Shown here one piece after another: positions 1-7,900 of a stretch of DNA of 17,116 nt. The position numbers and the translations under genes are program-made. Every line of letters starts with the position of its first letter. Positions within the stretch are counted from its first letter, which is position 1. Source of the stretch: an uncultured Oscillospiraceae bacterium (GTDB taxonomy: Bacteria; Bacillota; Clostridia; Oscillospirales; Acutalibacteraceae); the NCBI GenBank assembly GCA_900548305.1, contig URJZ01000026.1:1-17116 (forward strand), written 5' to 3'. Under the pieces are notes generated by a model, which saw only the letters and a list, made by a program, of their open reading frames with translations, was not told where the DNA came from and ran no database searches.

Positions 1-9
1 TGTTGCCAT
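1..9 (-). CDS. possible start of a leftward gene cut by the window edge
   Basis: An ATG at 9-7 on the minus strand opens a frame (Met-Ala-Thr) that leaves the window at once. A strong Shine-Dalgarno-like GAGGAGGG lies about 14 bases upstream; a TTG one codon earlier would have better spacing. It would be the next gene of the leftward cluster that includes the ORFs at 20-756. Only three codons are visible, so no product can be given. Confidence 0.3.
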
Positions 10-19
10 CAACTGTTTA

Positions 20-262
20 TCATCCCTCCTCTAAATAGAACATCTCATCTTGCTCCAGCCAATCTCCGCTAAAATACCAAGATACCAACATGTCCAAAAA
101 TTCTTCTGTCTCTTCCGTGATACGGGTAATTTGAATACCGCAATGCTGCATTGCATAACAAAGCGCATCAGACTCTTGTACTGCTTGTCCTTTATTTTTT
201 CCAATACCTTGATATACGATTATTCCTTCGCCTCTTTCAATTGATAAAAACGTACTCCACAA
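20..262 (-). CDS. small acidic protein of unknown function, overlapping its upstream ORF
   Basis: This 80-codon frame lies in a leftward cluster and overlaps the end of the upstream gene (220-519) by 43 bases in a different frame. The only initiator near its 5' end is a TTG at 262 with no ribosome-binding site. The next in-frame ATG is at codon 38 and also lacks one. The C-terminal half is acidic and rich in Glu, Trp and Tyr (EETEEFLDML, DWLEQDEMFY). The lack of a usable start suggests the frame is really the 3' part of the upstream gene, reached by a frameshift in the TTTTT run near 248-252, or by ribosomal slippage. I do not recognise the family. It could also be a separate gene using an unusual start. 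Confidence 0.45.
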   Translation of the reverse strand: MWSTFLSIERGEGIIVYQGIGKNKGQAVQESDALCYAMQHCGIQITRITEETEEFLDMLVSWYFSGDWLEQDEMFYLEEG

Positions 263-519
263 AATTCAAAAGCGATTTCAAACGGATACTCTTCATTCCC
301 GGACCAATTTGTTTTTGGAGATTTTCCTGCTGCTAATGCCAACTGTTCAATTCCTTTATACACTTGAACACCACCAAATAACTGGTTACATAATTCTATA
401 GTTCCGTTTCCGCTCATCAAACTCTTCATTTGATAATAAATATCTACAGCATGATATAGGAAATCCCGATTTGCTTGGTGGGTCTGATCTAAAAATAATG
501 GATGTTGTTCTATTTTCAT
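220..519 (-). CDS. hypothetical protein, 99 aa
   Basis: Leftward gene of unknown function. The start at 519 is preceded by a purine-rich AAAGAAAGAGAGAG stretch that serves as ribosome-binding site. The protein has no signal peptide or membrane segment; it is mixed alpha/beta in look, with an N-terminal MKIEQHPLFLDQTHQANRDF and a C-terminal region rich in aromatic residues. It follows the small membrane protein at 559-756 by 39 bases, so the two are probably co-transcribed. The downstream frame (20-262) overlaps its end, so the native product may be a longer protein of about 160 residues split by a frameshift. I do not recognise the family. Confidence 0.6.
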   Translation of the reverse strand: MKIEQHPLFLDQTHQANRDFLYHAVDIYYQMKSLMSGNGTIELCNQLFGGVQVYKGIEQLALAAGKSPKTNWSGNEEYPFEIAFEFCGVRFYQLKEAKE

Positions 520-558
520 AAAATACTCTCTCTTTCTTTTGTCCCGCTACAATGAAAC

Positions 559-756
559 TTATTTGATAAACCAGTAAATTGCTAAACTTGCCACCATGAT
601 ACAGATAAGAATAATAAGTTGTAATACCATTTGAAAATAACTAATATTACCTAAAAAATCAGAACCTGTAGTTCCAATAAGTCCAATCATCGCAATTGCT
701 GCCAGCAATCCAGAAACATATTTCAATATGATACGTATTTTTTCTTGAAAGCGCAT
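559..756 (-). CDS. small two-helix membrane protein, 65 aa
   Basis: The start at 756 is chosen because AAAGGAG lies eight bases upstream of that ATG; a longer reading from 795 has no such site. The product begins MRFQEKIRII and has two hydrophobic stretches, roughly residues 12-28 and 40-62, separated by a short GTTGSDFLG loop. It is therefore a small integral membrane protein with both ends probably on the cytoplasmic side. It is the first recognisable gene of a leftward cluster that diverges from the xre repressor gene at 1268. Function unknown; holin-like and small conjugation-element membrane proteins have this build, but nothing here proves either. Confidence 0.6.
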   Translation of the reverse strand: MRFQEKIRIILKYVSGLLAAIAMIGLIGTTGSDFLGNISYFQMVLQLIILICIMVASLAIYWFIK

Positions 757-810
757 ACAAATTACTCCTTTTAGTTGTTCCTCTTTAAAATCCAAAGTCC
801 GATTAATGGG

Positions 811-897
811 ACAAACTATTTGATATACTATGACTCATATCATCATTTGAATGGTACCTCTTTGCTGTAAACTATGTGTTTTATTGAAATAGTTTGT
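811..897. repeat. spaced 11-bp inverted repeat
   Basis: ACAAACTATTT at 811-821 is the exact reverse complement of AAATAGTTTGT at 887-897. A third, shorter copy of the core (AAACTAT) sits at 869-875. The region is upstream of the leftward cluster, so these may be regulator sites for it, but no promoter could be fixed. Confidence 0.35.
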
Positions 898-964
898 ACA
901 TATCGCTATTGTTTTTATCTTGTCATATTACTTGCAGGGATTCTTTTGATTGTGTATTTTGACT

Positions 965-1007
965 TTGGATTGTAAAATGAATACCGTTTTACAACTCCAA
1001 GTTTTTT
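965..1007 (+). terminator. terminator-like stem-loop with no known gene before it
   Basis: TTGGA plus TTGTAAAA (965-977) pairs with TTTTACAA (987-994) and, after a bulged C, TCCAA (996-1000). Six T residues follow directly (1002-1007), as in a Rho-independent terminator reading rightward. No gene on the plus strand ends here. A possible promoter, TTGTAC at 894-899 and TATCTT at 916-921, lies upstream, so a short RNA of about 80 nt is conceivable. Confidence 0.4.
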
Positions 1008-1014
1008 AAGTCTC

Positions 1015-1039
1015 TTGATGTGAATTAGATTCACATCAA
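1015..1039. promoter_or_regulatory. perfect palindrome, possible operator
   Basis: TTGATGTGAAT (1015-1025), the 3-base spacer TAG, then ATTCACATCAA (1029-1039) form an uninterrupted 11-bp-arm palindrome. No T-run follows, so it is not a terminator. It lies 58 bases upstream of the -35 box at 1097 and could bind a dimeric regulator. Confidence 0.45.
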
Positions 1040-1096
1040 ATAATACCAACACAAAGCATCCGCACAAATTCCATAGGAATTTCTATCTTCCTATTA

Positions 1097-1125
1097 TTGA
1101 CAATTACATAATTCTGCAATATACT
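1097..1125 (+). promoter_or_regulatory. sigma-A-type promoter of the xre-immA operon
   Basis: TTGACA at 1097-1102, a 17-base spacer and TATACT at 1120-1125 give a near-consensus promoter, with a predicted start near 1132. The three repeat boxes lie downstream of that start, so a bound repressor would act as a roadblock, unless a weaker promoter inside the array is used. Confidence 0.7.
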
Positions 1126-1144
1126 TAGGATGCAAGTAAAAGTA

Positions 1145-1234
1145 TTTTACAGAACTCTGTTATCTATACCTTATTATATATCAGAGTTCTGTAAAAATCA
1201 ATGGTACTTGTAGTAATTTTTCAGCTTTCTGTAA
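1145..1234. promoter_or_regulatory. array of three operator-like boxes before xre
   Basis: TTTTACAGAACTCTG (1145-1159) is an exact 15-bp inverted repeat of CAGAGTTCTGTAAAA (1182-1196). A third related box, TCAGCTTTCTGTAA, sits at 1221-1234. The shared core is TCAG-N2-TTCTGTAA, and boxes are about 37-39 bases apart. The array ends about 30 bases before the xre start codon, so autoregulation by the XRE protein is the natural reading. The outer pair could also fold as a hairpin in the leader RNA. Confidence 0.6.
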
Positions 1235-1267
1235 TTTTATTACAAATATCTAAAGGAGAAACAGAAT

Positions 1268-1636
1268 ATGGCAGATATGTATAGCAAGATTGAACAACTA
1301 TGTAAAGAGAATAATACAAATATCACTGCAATGTGCCGTCTATTGGACATTAGCCGAAGCACTCTGTCCGAATTAAAAGCAGGGCGTACAAAAACGTTGT
1401 CTGCCGAATACACAACAAAAATTGCCTCTTATTTTCACGTAAGTGCCGATTATCTTCTTGGAAAATCGCAGCAAAGAAACGCTCCGGCCGTATCAGCTCA
1501 AGAGCTGTCATTTGATGACTTTACCTATGCAATGTACGACGAAGGAAAAAAACTAAGTGAAGAAAACAAAGCGAAGCTGCTGGAAATGGCTAAGTTTTTT
1601 GTACAGCAGCAGGAAAAGGAAGACAAAAGAAAGTGA
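1268..1636 (+). CDS. XRE/Cro-cI-type helix-turn-helix repressor
   Basis: A 122-residue DNA-binding regulator. The N-terminal third is an HTH_3/XRE domain: the segment TNITAMCRLLDISRSTLSEL carries the turn and recognition helix, and it ends in the typical SADYLLGK motif near residues 58-65. The C-terminal half is charged and probably helical (EENKAKLLEMAKFFVQQQ), likely for dimerisation. AAAGGAG lies at the right distance before the ATG. It is followed after 8 bases by an ImmA/IrrE peptidase gene. In phages and integrative elements such as ICEBs1 that pair forms an induction switch, in which the peptidase cleaves the repressor. Three repeat boxes in front of the gene suggest autoregulation. 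The target genes could be the divergent cluster at 1-756; that part is inference. Confidence 0.88.
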   Translation: MADMYSKIEQLCKENNTNITAMCRLLDISRSTLSELKAGRTKTLSAEYTTKIASYFHVSADYLLGKSQQRNAPAVSAQELSFDDFTYAMYDEGKKLSEENKAKLLEMAKFFVQQQEKEDKRK

Positions 1637-1644
1637 AATAAAAT

Positions 1645-2064
1645 ATGAAAACGTTGTTTAAAATTTATGAGGAGCTATACAAGGCAGGTGTAAAAGTATA
1701 TAGTTATAATTTATGCGATACACCTGCTGTGACGATTGAAGCAAACAAGCAATATGCCGTATTTTTTAATCCAAATGCTATCCACTCGTTAGCAGATGAA
1801 ACTTGTATTGCAGCTCATGAAGCTGGACATATTATGACCGGAACAACTCACAAGATAAACAGTCCATGTGATATTGTTGCACGGCATGAAGAAAAGGCCA
1901 GCCGTTGGGCAATACAACATGTTGTGCCACATGAAGAATATACACGCGCACTTCATAACGGAATTTGCGAGGTATGGGATTTGGCCGAATATTTTGAAGT
2001 AACAGAATCTTTTATGCGAAAAGCAATACATTATTATCAAATGCTGGAACAAAATGAAACATAG
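1645..2064 (+). CDS. ImmA/IrrE-family zinc metallopeptidase
   Basis: A 139-residue protein with the gluzincin signature HEAGH at residues 58-62: His58 and His62 as zinc ligands and Glu59 as catalytic base. A downstream acidic ligand is expected in the HEEKASRWAIQ segment around residues 81-91. This is the layout of ImmA/IrrE (COG2856, DUF955) peptidases, which cleave XRE-type repressors or, in Deinococcus, DdrO. Here the partner is almost certainly the adjacent upstream repressor, with which it shares an mRNA (8-base gap, weak own ribosome site, so probably translationally coupled). It is full length for the minimal catalytic domain and is followed by a strong terminator. What signal would trigger cleavage is not visible. 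Confidence 0.88.
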   Translation: MKTLFKIYEELYKAGVKVYSYNLCDTPAVTIEANKQYAVFFNPNAIHSLADETCIAAHEAGHIMTGTTHKINSPCDIVARHEEKASRWAIQHVVPHEEYTRALHNGICEVWDLAEYFEVTESFMRKAIHYYQMLEQNET

Positions 2065-2065
2065 C

Positions 2066-2103
2066 AAAAAGAGATAACGCACAAAACGTTATCTCTTTTT
2101 TAT
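2066..2103 (+). terminator. Rho-independent terminator of xre-immA
   Basis: AAAAAGAGATAACG (2066-2079) pairs fully with CGTTATCTCTTTTT (2087-2100) around a 7-base loop, one base after the immA stop codon. The A/T ends let it work in both directions. Confidence 0.9.
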
Positions 2104-2235
2104 TCTTTTACTCTCGAATAGATGCGTCTTATAGCATTTATCTTGCTTCTGATATTAGTATCATTCTAAAAGAAACGGTCTAACTCTCCCCCAATACATA
2201 ATAAAAGGATTTATGCTTTAAAAACCAATCGTTTG

Positions 2236-2266
2236 TATTGAGATTTTCAATATATCAACGTATACT
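2236..2266 (+). promoter_or_regulatory. promoter of the alcohol dehydrogenase gene with an overlapping dyad
   Basis: TTGAGA (2238-2243), 17 bases, then TATACT (2261-2266); predicted start near 2273, 25 bases before the ATG. The palindrome TATTGA-N5-TCAATA (2236-2252) covers the -35 box and is a candidate repressor site. Confidence 0.6.
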
Positions 2267-2297
2267 AAAATTAAAAGAAGTAATGGAGAGATGCCAT

Positions 2298-3332
2298 ATG
2301 TTAGCATATACCTATAAGGAAAAAGGATTCTTTCAGCTGCAAGAAAAAACAAAACCAATATTACAAGAAAAACAAGATGCTATTGTAAAAGTAACACTTG
2401 CAAGTATTTGTGCCAGCGATTTGCACATAAAATACGGAAGCGTCCCAAAGGCAATACCCGGTATTACGGTAGGACATGAAATGGTGGGTATTGTTGAAAG
2501 CGTAGGAACGGAAGTAACTACAGTAAAACCGGGAGATCGTGTTGCGGTAAATGTCGAAACGTTTTGCGGACATTGCTTTTTTTGCAAACATGGTTATGTC
2601 AATAATTGTACCGATCCGCACGGTGGTTGGTCTCTTGGCTGCCGTATAGATGGCGGACAAGCAGAATACGTGCGGGTTCCTTATGCAAATCAAGGCTTAA
2701 CCGTGATACCTGACAATGTTTCGGATGAACAAGCATTATTTGTAGGCGATATTTTAGCAACCGGCTTTTGGTCTGTACGCATTGCAGACATTACACCGGG
2801 AGATACAGTACTGATTTTTGGCGCAGGACCAACCGGAATATGCACAATGCTTTGCGCATTGTTAAAATCTCCAAAGAATATAATTCTATGCGAAAAAGAC
2901 CCACAACGTTTACAGTTTGTCCAGAATCATTGGCCGAATATTCTGACCGTATCTCCGGAACATGTATTAGAATTTACCCGTAAACACAGCAACCATGGAG
3001 GAGCTGATCGTGTGTTTGAAGCAGCCGGTGCAGATGAAACATTTCAACTTGCTTGGCAATGTGCTCGTCCCAACGCAACTATAACTATTCCTGCTCTTTA
3101 TGACCGTCCTCAAATCCTGCCGCTTCCTGATATGTATGGAAAAAATTTGACCTTTCAAACAGGTGGTGTGGACGGATGTGACTGTTCTGAATTATTACAG
3201 CTTATTTCAGAAGGTAAACTGGATACAACGAAATTAATCACTCACATCTTTCCTTTAAAGGAGATTGACACTGCATATAAGCTGTTTGAAGAAAAAACGG
3301 ACGGTGTATTTAAAATTGCAATAAAACCTTAA
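2298..3332 (+). CDS. zinc-dependent medium-chain alcohol dehydrogenase
   Basis: A 344-residue MDR-superfamily dehydrogenase (Tdh/AdhP-like, COG1063) that oxidises an alcohol or reduces a ketone or aldehyde with a nicotinamide cofactor. The start at 2298 has GGAGAG eight bases upstream; a longer TTG reading from 2238 overlaps the promoter. Catalytic-zinc ligands are Cys38, His60-Glu61 in GHE, and probably Asp151, the pattern of the secondary alcohol dehydrogenases of Clostridium and Thermoanaerobacter. Unlike those, it keeps the structural-zinc cysteines C90, C93, C96 and C104. The Rossmann motif GAGPTG is at 175-180. An acidic residue (Glu199 in LCEKD) at the end of the second strand favours NAD over NADP. 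It has its own promoter and no partner gene, so the substrate cannot be inferred. Confidence 0.88.
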   Translation: MLAYTYKEKGFFQLQEKTKPILQEKQDAIVKVTLASICASDLHIKYGSVPKAIPGITVGHEMVGIVESVGTEVTTVKPGDRVAVNVETFCGHCFFCKHGYVNNCTDPHGGWSLGCRIDGGQAEYVRVPYANQGLTVIPDNVSDEQALFVGDILATGFWSVRIADITPGDTVLIFGAGPTGICTMLCALLKSPKNIILCEKDPQRLQFVQNHWPNILTVSPEHVLEFTRKHSNHGGADRVFEAAGADETFQLAWQCARPNATITIPALYDRPQILPLPDMYGKNLTFQTGGVDGCDCSELLQLISEGKLDTTKLITHIFPLKEIDTAYKLFEEKTDGVFKIAIKP

Positions 3333-3498
3333 ATAAAATATGTGAATGACCTGAGAAGCTATTTTATAAACCGTATAAAATATATTTAATATCAATTGGT
3401 ACCACGAGTATGAATGACACTTCATATCCCCTATGGTCATTTTTGTGAATATTGTGTGCTATGATAGTCAAATAATATGCTATATTGATTGCCAAAAT

Positions 3499-3533
3499 AA
3501 AAAAGAGTTGTGTAAATACACAACTCTTTTTTT
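3499..3533. terminator. bidirectional terminator between convergent genes
   Basis: AAAAAAGAGTTGTGT (3499-3513) and ACACAACTCTTTTTT (3518-3532) form a perfect 15-bp stem with a 4-base loop. A/T tracts on both sides serve the dehydrogenase gene from the left and the membrane-protein gene from the right, whose stop codon lies inside the T-tract. The 166 bases between the dehydrogenase stop and this stem hold nothing I recognise. Confidence 0.9.
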
Positions 3534-4296
3534 ATATGAATCCTATCGCATGTATTCCCCATAGAACACCATATATAATCGGCTGATGAATCATATAAAT
3601 CCATAGACTATACCGTCCCAACCAATCCAATACCGGAATTTTAGTTTGCAATATTTTGCAATTTCTTACATTACGCCACATTTGAAAAGCAAACCAACCT
3701 GTCCAGTAAAGGAATAACCACGGCACCAACGGAAAATAATCACTTGAGAAAAAGTCCTGATTTGGGAGACCGATAGGATACAACCACTGAGAAGCATACA
3801 CCCAATCCGGTAACGGTATCAATACCGTATCGCCCCAGCCAAATCCGCCAAACGGAAGCGCCTTTGTAAAACAGAACAAGGCAAAACATATTAATATGCC
3901 AATCTCGGGTAAAATCCGTTTCAGCACAGGTAAGCATAATCGGGTTAGCAACATACAGCAACCAATTAAGCTAAGTATTCCAAAACGAACCCGCTGTTCC
4001 GGCATTACAAACATGGTGACTACACTAATGATACATCCCGCACCCAATACAAGCAGTCCCCTTTTGATAGGACGGCTTCCTAAGGAAAAACAGAAGCCTG
4101 ACAGTAAAATAAAGCTCCAACAAATAAATTGTTCCCATACATATCCGGCAGTACTTTGATACCAACCAATTGGATGCCCAAAAATATATACAATATCATA
4201 CAAAAGATGGTATAGTATCATATTTAATAATGCAAATCCCCGCAATGCATCCAATAACGACAACCTTTCTTTTATACGTATGGGTTGTTCTGCCAT
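3532..4296 (-). CDS. DUF1624/HGSNAT-type multi-pass membrane protein, putative acetyltransferase
   Basis: A 254-residue integral membrane protein with about seven hydrophobic segments. The N-terminal LLDALRGFALLNMILYH motif (Asp16, Arg19, His30) is the hallmark of the heparan-alpha-glucosaminide N-acetyltransferase catalytic family (DUF1624), in which the first-helix His is proposed to carry the acetyl group across the membrane. The length is usual for bacterial members. The C-terminal WLGRYSLWIYMIHQPI is also typical of membrane acyltransferases. The start at 4296 is preferred because AGAAGG lies upstream; an ATG 14 codons earlier has a poor site. It lies 62 bases after the DUF3783 gene and probably shares its promoter. 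The substrate is unknown; cell-surface sugars are the family expectation. Confidence 0.8.
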   Translation of the reverse strand: MAEQPIRIKERLSLLDALRGFALLNMILYHLLYDIVYIFGHPIGWYQSTAGYVWEQFICWSFILLSGFCFSLGSRPIKRGLLVLGAGCIISVVTMFVMPEQRVRFGILSLIGCCMLLTRLCLPVLKRILPEIGILICFALFCFTKALPFGGFGWGDTVLIPLPDWVYASQWLYPIGLPNQDFFSSDYFPLVPWLFLYWTGWFAFQMWRNVRNCKILQTKIPVLDWLGRYSLWIYMIHQPIIYGVLWGIHAIGFI

Positions 4297-4358
4297 GCAC
4301 AGACTACCTTCTTTCTGCTTCGTTCCTGTTCTTCTCATTCCATTTATCCGTTTTCGAA

Positions 4359-4766
4359 CTATCGGCTGTTTTGTTGTTTTAAAATTGCCTTATGTTCTCG
4401 ATTTAATTCTTCTACCAATGCACCAAAACTCCATTTTTGGTTAGTTGCAGTGACAGTAGCTTTAATTGGAATATCAATTTGGTGTTCCTTTAAATTCTTA
4501 AGCAAGCAGTCAACACGCTTGCTTGGCATACCGCACATACATAGTATCCCTTCAGATGTAGGAGGTGTTATATCAGAAACTTTCTTCTCCTGAAACCCAT
4601 GAAATCCTGCTAAATAGCCCACATCTTGTCCAAGCTCACAGTCCGAAACCGTATGTGATTGAATATCCATCTGATTTAAAATATCTTCCAATTGAGCCTT
4701 CACCGTATTATCTATTGCAAATAGCAATACTCGTTCCGGTATTTTTGTAATAATACGCGCTTTCAT
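4359..4766 (-). CDS. DUF3783-domain protein
   Basis: A 135-residue soluble protein whose C-terminal half (about residues 79-125) matches the DUF3783 pattern: an acidic or aliphatic strand, MPSKRVDCLLKNLKE, then IPIKATVTATNQKWSF and a closing helix ending in EELNREH. The N-terminal half (ARIITKIPERVLLFAI) resembles the strand-rich domain that precedes DUF3783 in Clostridia. No catalytic motif is evident and the function of the family is unknown. TAGGAGG lies six bases before the ATG. It is the first gene of a leftward pair with the DUF1624 membrane protein and has its own promoter at 4796-4824. Confidence 0.8.
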   Translation of the reverse strand: MKARIITKIPERVLLFAIDNTVKAQLEDILNQMDIQSHTVSDCELGQDVGYLAGFHGFQEKKVSDITPPTSEGILCMCGMPSKRVDCLLKNLKEHQIDIPIKATVTATNQKWSFGALVEELNREHKAILKQQNSR

Positions 4767-4795
4767 GCAATACCTCCTAGGATAAAACTGTATTT

Positions 4796-4824
4796 ATTTA
4801 ACCATATATTTTCTCTTCTGACAA
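4796..4824 (-). promoter_or_regulatory. promoter of the DUF3783-DUF1624 pair
   Basis: On the minus strand TTGTCA (4824-4819), 17 bases, then TTAAAT (4801-4796). It lies 30 bases upstream of the DUF3783 start codon. Confidence 0.5.
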
Positions 4825-4868
4825 GCGATTCTTTATATATTCCGTTCTTATAAAATATTCCTTTTTTA

Positions 4869-4900
4869 GGATAGAAATAAAAATCAAACTTCTTCTATCC
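4869..4900. repeat. 8-bp inverted repeat between divergent promoters
   Basis: GGATAGAA (4869-4876) and TTCTATCC (4893-4900) are exact inverted copies, 19 bases upstream of the -35 box of the repair gene and between the two divergent promoters. It is a possible regulator site. Confidence 0.3.
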
Positions 4901-4918
4901 ATAGGAAAAGTTTCCTTA

Positions 4919-4947
4919 TTGAACAAAATATCAAAAAAGATTATAAT
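4919..4947 (+). promoter_or_regulatory. promoter of the EndoQ-UvrD gene
   Basis: TTGAAC (4919-4924), exactly 17 bases, then a consensus TATAAT (4942-4947). The predicted start near 4954 leaves a 25-base leader with GAAGGTG as ribosome site before the ATG at 4980. I see no LexA-type box (CGAAC-N4-GTTCG). Confidence 0.8.
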
Positions 4948-4979
4948 GAGGCTAATCTTGATAAGCAGAAGGTGACACT

Positions 4980-7900
4980 ATGTATATTGCCGATTTACAT
5001 ATTCATTCTCGTTTTTCTCGCGCTACCAGTAAAGATTGTGATCTTCCTCATTTGGACTGGTGGGCACAACGAAAAGGAATCCAGCTTTTAGGTACAGGTG
5101 ACTTTACACATCCGGTATGGCGTACCGAACTGAAAGAACAGCTTGTTCCTGCCGGAGAAGGCGTATATACTTTAAAGAAAGATTTACGAATTCCGAATGC
5201 AGTACCGGGAAAAACACCACATTTTGTAGTAACTGGTGAAATTAGTTCCATCTATAAAAAAGACGGAAAAACAAGAAAAGTACACAATATAATCATACTT
5301 CCCAGTATAGAAGCAGCCGATGAACTTTCAGCCAAATTAGAAGCAATCGGCAATATTCATTCCGACGGACGTCCTATTTTAGGACTGGATAGCCGTGATT
5401 TGCTGGAAATCACCCTAGAAACTTGTCCGGATGCAGAATTGATTCCCGCACATATTTGGACACCGCATTTTTCTATGTTTGGCGCTTTTTCAGGTTTTGA
5501 CAGTATCGAAGCCTGCTTCGGCGACTTAACATCTCATATTCATGCCGTAGAAACAGGACTTTCTTCAGACCCTCCTATGAACTGGCGAATTTCCGCTTTA
5601 GATAATCTTACGTTGGTATCACATTCAGATGCCCACTCTCCATCAAAATTGGGACGTGAAGCAAATCTTCTCGATACCGGGCTTACTTACCCCGAATTAG
5701 TTCATGCAATTCGGACAGGAGAAGGTTTTCTTGGCACAGTAGAATTTTTTCCCGAAGAAGGAAAATATCACTTAGATGGACATCGTAACTGCAATGTTTG
5801 TCTTACTCCTGCTGAAACTATTCAGTTAGGCGGCATCTGCCCTGTATGTGGTAAAAAAATCACCATTGGTGTAGAGCACCGCGTAGAAGAGTTAGCCGAC
5901 CGACCGATTGGCTATCGTCCCGAAAAGGCAAAACCGTTTGAGAGTCTGACTCCTCTGCCGGAAGTAATTGCTGCCTGTACAGGAAAGTCTGTAGCAAGTA
6001 AAAAAACTCAGCAGCAATATGAAGAGATGCTACAGTCTTTAGGTTCTGAGTTCTATATTTTACGTCAAGCTCCCATTGAAGACATTAAACAAACAGCAGG
6101 TCCGTGTATTGCGGAAGGTATTCACCGTTTACGTATTGGACAAGTAGAACGCAAACCCGGATTTGATGGAGAATACGGTACAATTTCTTTGTTGAGACCG
6201 TCTGAAATAGAACAATTAAATGGACAAATCTCTTTATTTGGAGCAGACATTCCGGAAAAGACTTCCAAACAGCAAAGTAAAATACAAAAAATAGCTGTTC
6301 CCTCACCTAAAGAATCCTCTATTGTAAATACTAGTGACAGTTTGAACACAGAACAGCAACAAGCTGTATCAAATTTGCAACGAGTTGTAGCAGTAATTGC
6401 AGGTCCCGGTACGGGAAAAACAAAAACACTGGTATCTCGTATTGCTTATCTGATAGAAGAACAAGGTGTAAAACCGGAAGAAATTACCGCAGTTACTTTT
6501 ACCAACCAAGCAGCAACAGAAATGCGCCAGAGATTGGAACAACGTTTGGGAGGAAAAAGTGCCATATCACGTATGACCATTGGAACTTTTCATTCAATTT
6601 GTCTGAAACTTTTGGGTGATGTACGCCTTATTAGTGAAGGTCAGGCAATAGAAGTAGCAGAAGAAATATTACAAACACAAAATCAAAAGAAAAATGCAAA
6701 ACAATTGGTACAGTCAGTATCTCAGATTAAAAACGGAGCATCGTTTGAAACAGCAAAATTATCTGAAGAATTATACGCTTCATATTGTTCTCGTTTAAAC
6801 GAATTGGGTGTACTTGACTTTGACGATTTGTTATTACAAGCTCAACAACAAACTATCACCGCACAAAAACAATTCACTCATTTACTGGTGGATGAATTTC
6901 AGGATATCAATGACATTCAATATCAGCTTATTCAAAAATGGAATGAATGTGGAAAAAATCTTTTTGTGATTGGGGACCCTGACCAATCCATTTATGGATT
7001 CCGCGGTTCCAGCGGACGATGTTTTGAACGGCTGGAAAAAGATTTTCCTGATATCAATATCATTCATTTGGTTCAAAACTATCGTTCCTCTCCGGAAATT
7101 CTACAAACAGCAATACCGGTAATTGAACACAATCCCGGCAAACCACGTTTATTAACCGCAAATCAAACATCAGGTATTGCAGTGAGATTGGTACAAACTG
7201 CAGACGATTTTTCTGAAGCCATTTGGATTTCAAAAGAAATCAATCGTATAACGGGAGGTGTAGATATGTTGGAAGCACAGTCTTTGGGATATACACAACA
7301 TATGCGTTCTTTTTCCGATATTGCAGTTCTTTGCCGCACTCACAGGCAATTAGAATTAATAGAAAAATGTTTGCGGCATGACGATATACCATGTATTGTA
7401 AGTGGTCGCGAAGACTTTTTAAATGCAGATGATGTACGTGGTGTTCTGTCATTTTTTCGCTGTTTGCAAGATCCTGGAGATATTGCAGCACTTCGAACTG
7501 CCTTAAAGTTACTATGGAATTGTCCTCTCGATTTAATAGAATATGCCCAGAAAATATGCTCTCATCAGAGGGAATGGAATCTTGAAAACCTACAGGAGGC
7601 TTTTCAAGATTACGATATACTGCTCCACATATTAGAGCGAATAGAAATATGGCTTCCATCGATACATAAAGAAAAGCCATGGAAATTAGTACAGCAATGG
7701 GAAGAAAAATACGGTTCCTCCTCTGCATTGGAAAAACTGAAAAATACAGCCGTATTTCATGCCAATCTGGAAGAATTATGGAACGCGCTGATTCTGGGAA
7801 AAGAAGCGGATATCAGCCGTACTACCGCAAAAAATTGGAAATCAGGCGCTGTACATCTTATGACATTACATGGCAGTAAGGGACTTGAATTTCCTGTTGT

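Larger units (their letters stand above)
757..1267. other. dyad-rich divergent intergenic region
   Basis: About 510 bases separate the leftward small-gene cluster from the rightward repressor gene. I see no convincing coding frame. The region holds, from left to right, a spaced inverted repeat (811-897), a terminator-like stem-loop (965-1007), a perfect 11-bp-arm palindrome (1015-1039), a good sigma-A promoter reading rightward (1097-1125) and three operator-like boxes (1145-1234). I could not find a convincing promoter for the leftward cluster. Confidence 0.6.

Noticed and set aside
1145..1196. LexA/SOS box in front of the repressor.
   Set aside because: GAAC and GTTC halves exist but not in the CGAAC-N4-GTTCG arrangement; the dyad spacing is wrong.
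7240..7728. Long minus-strand open frame of 162 codons inside the repair gene.
   Set aside because: It lies antisense to conserved helicase sequence and has no ribosome site or recognisable product.
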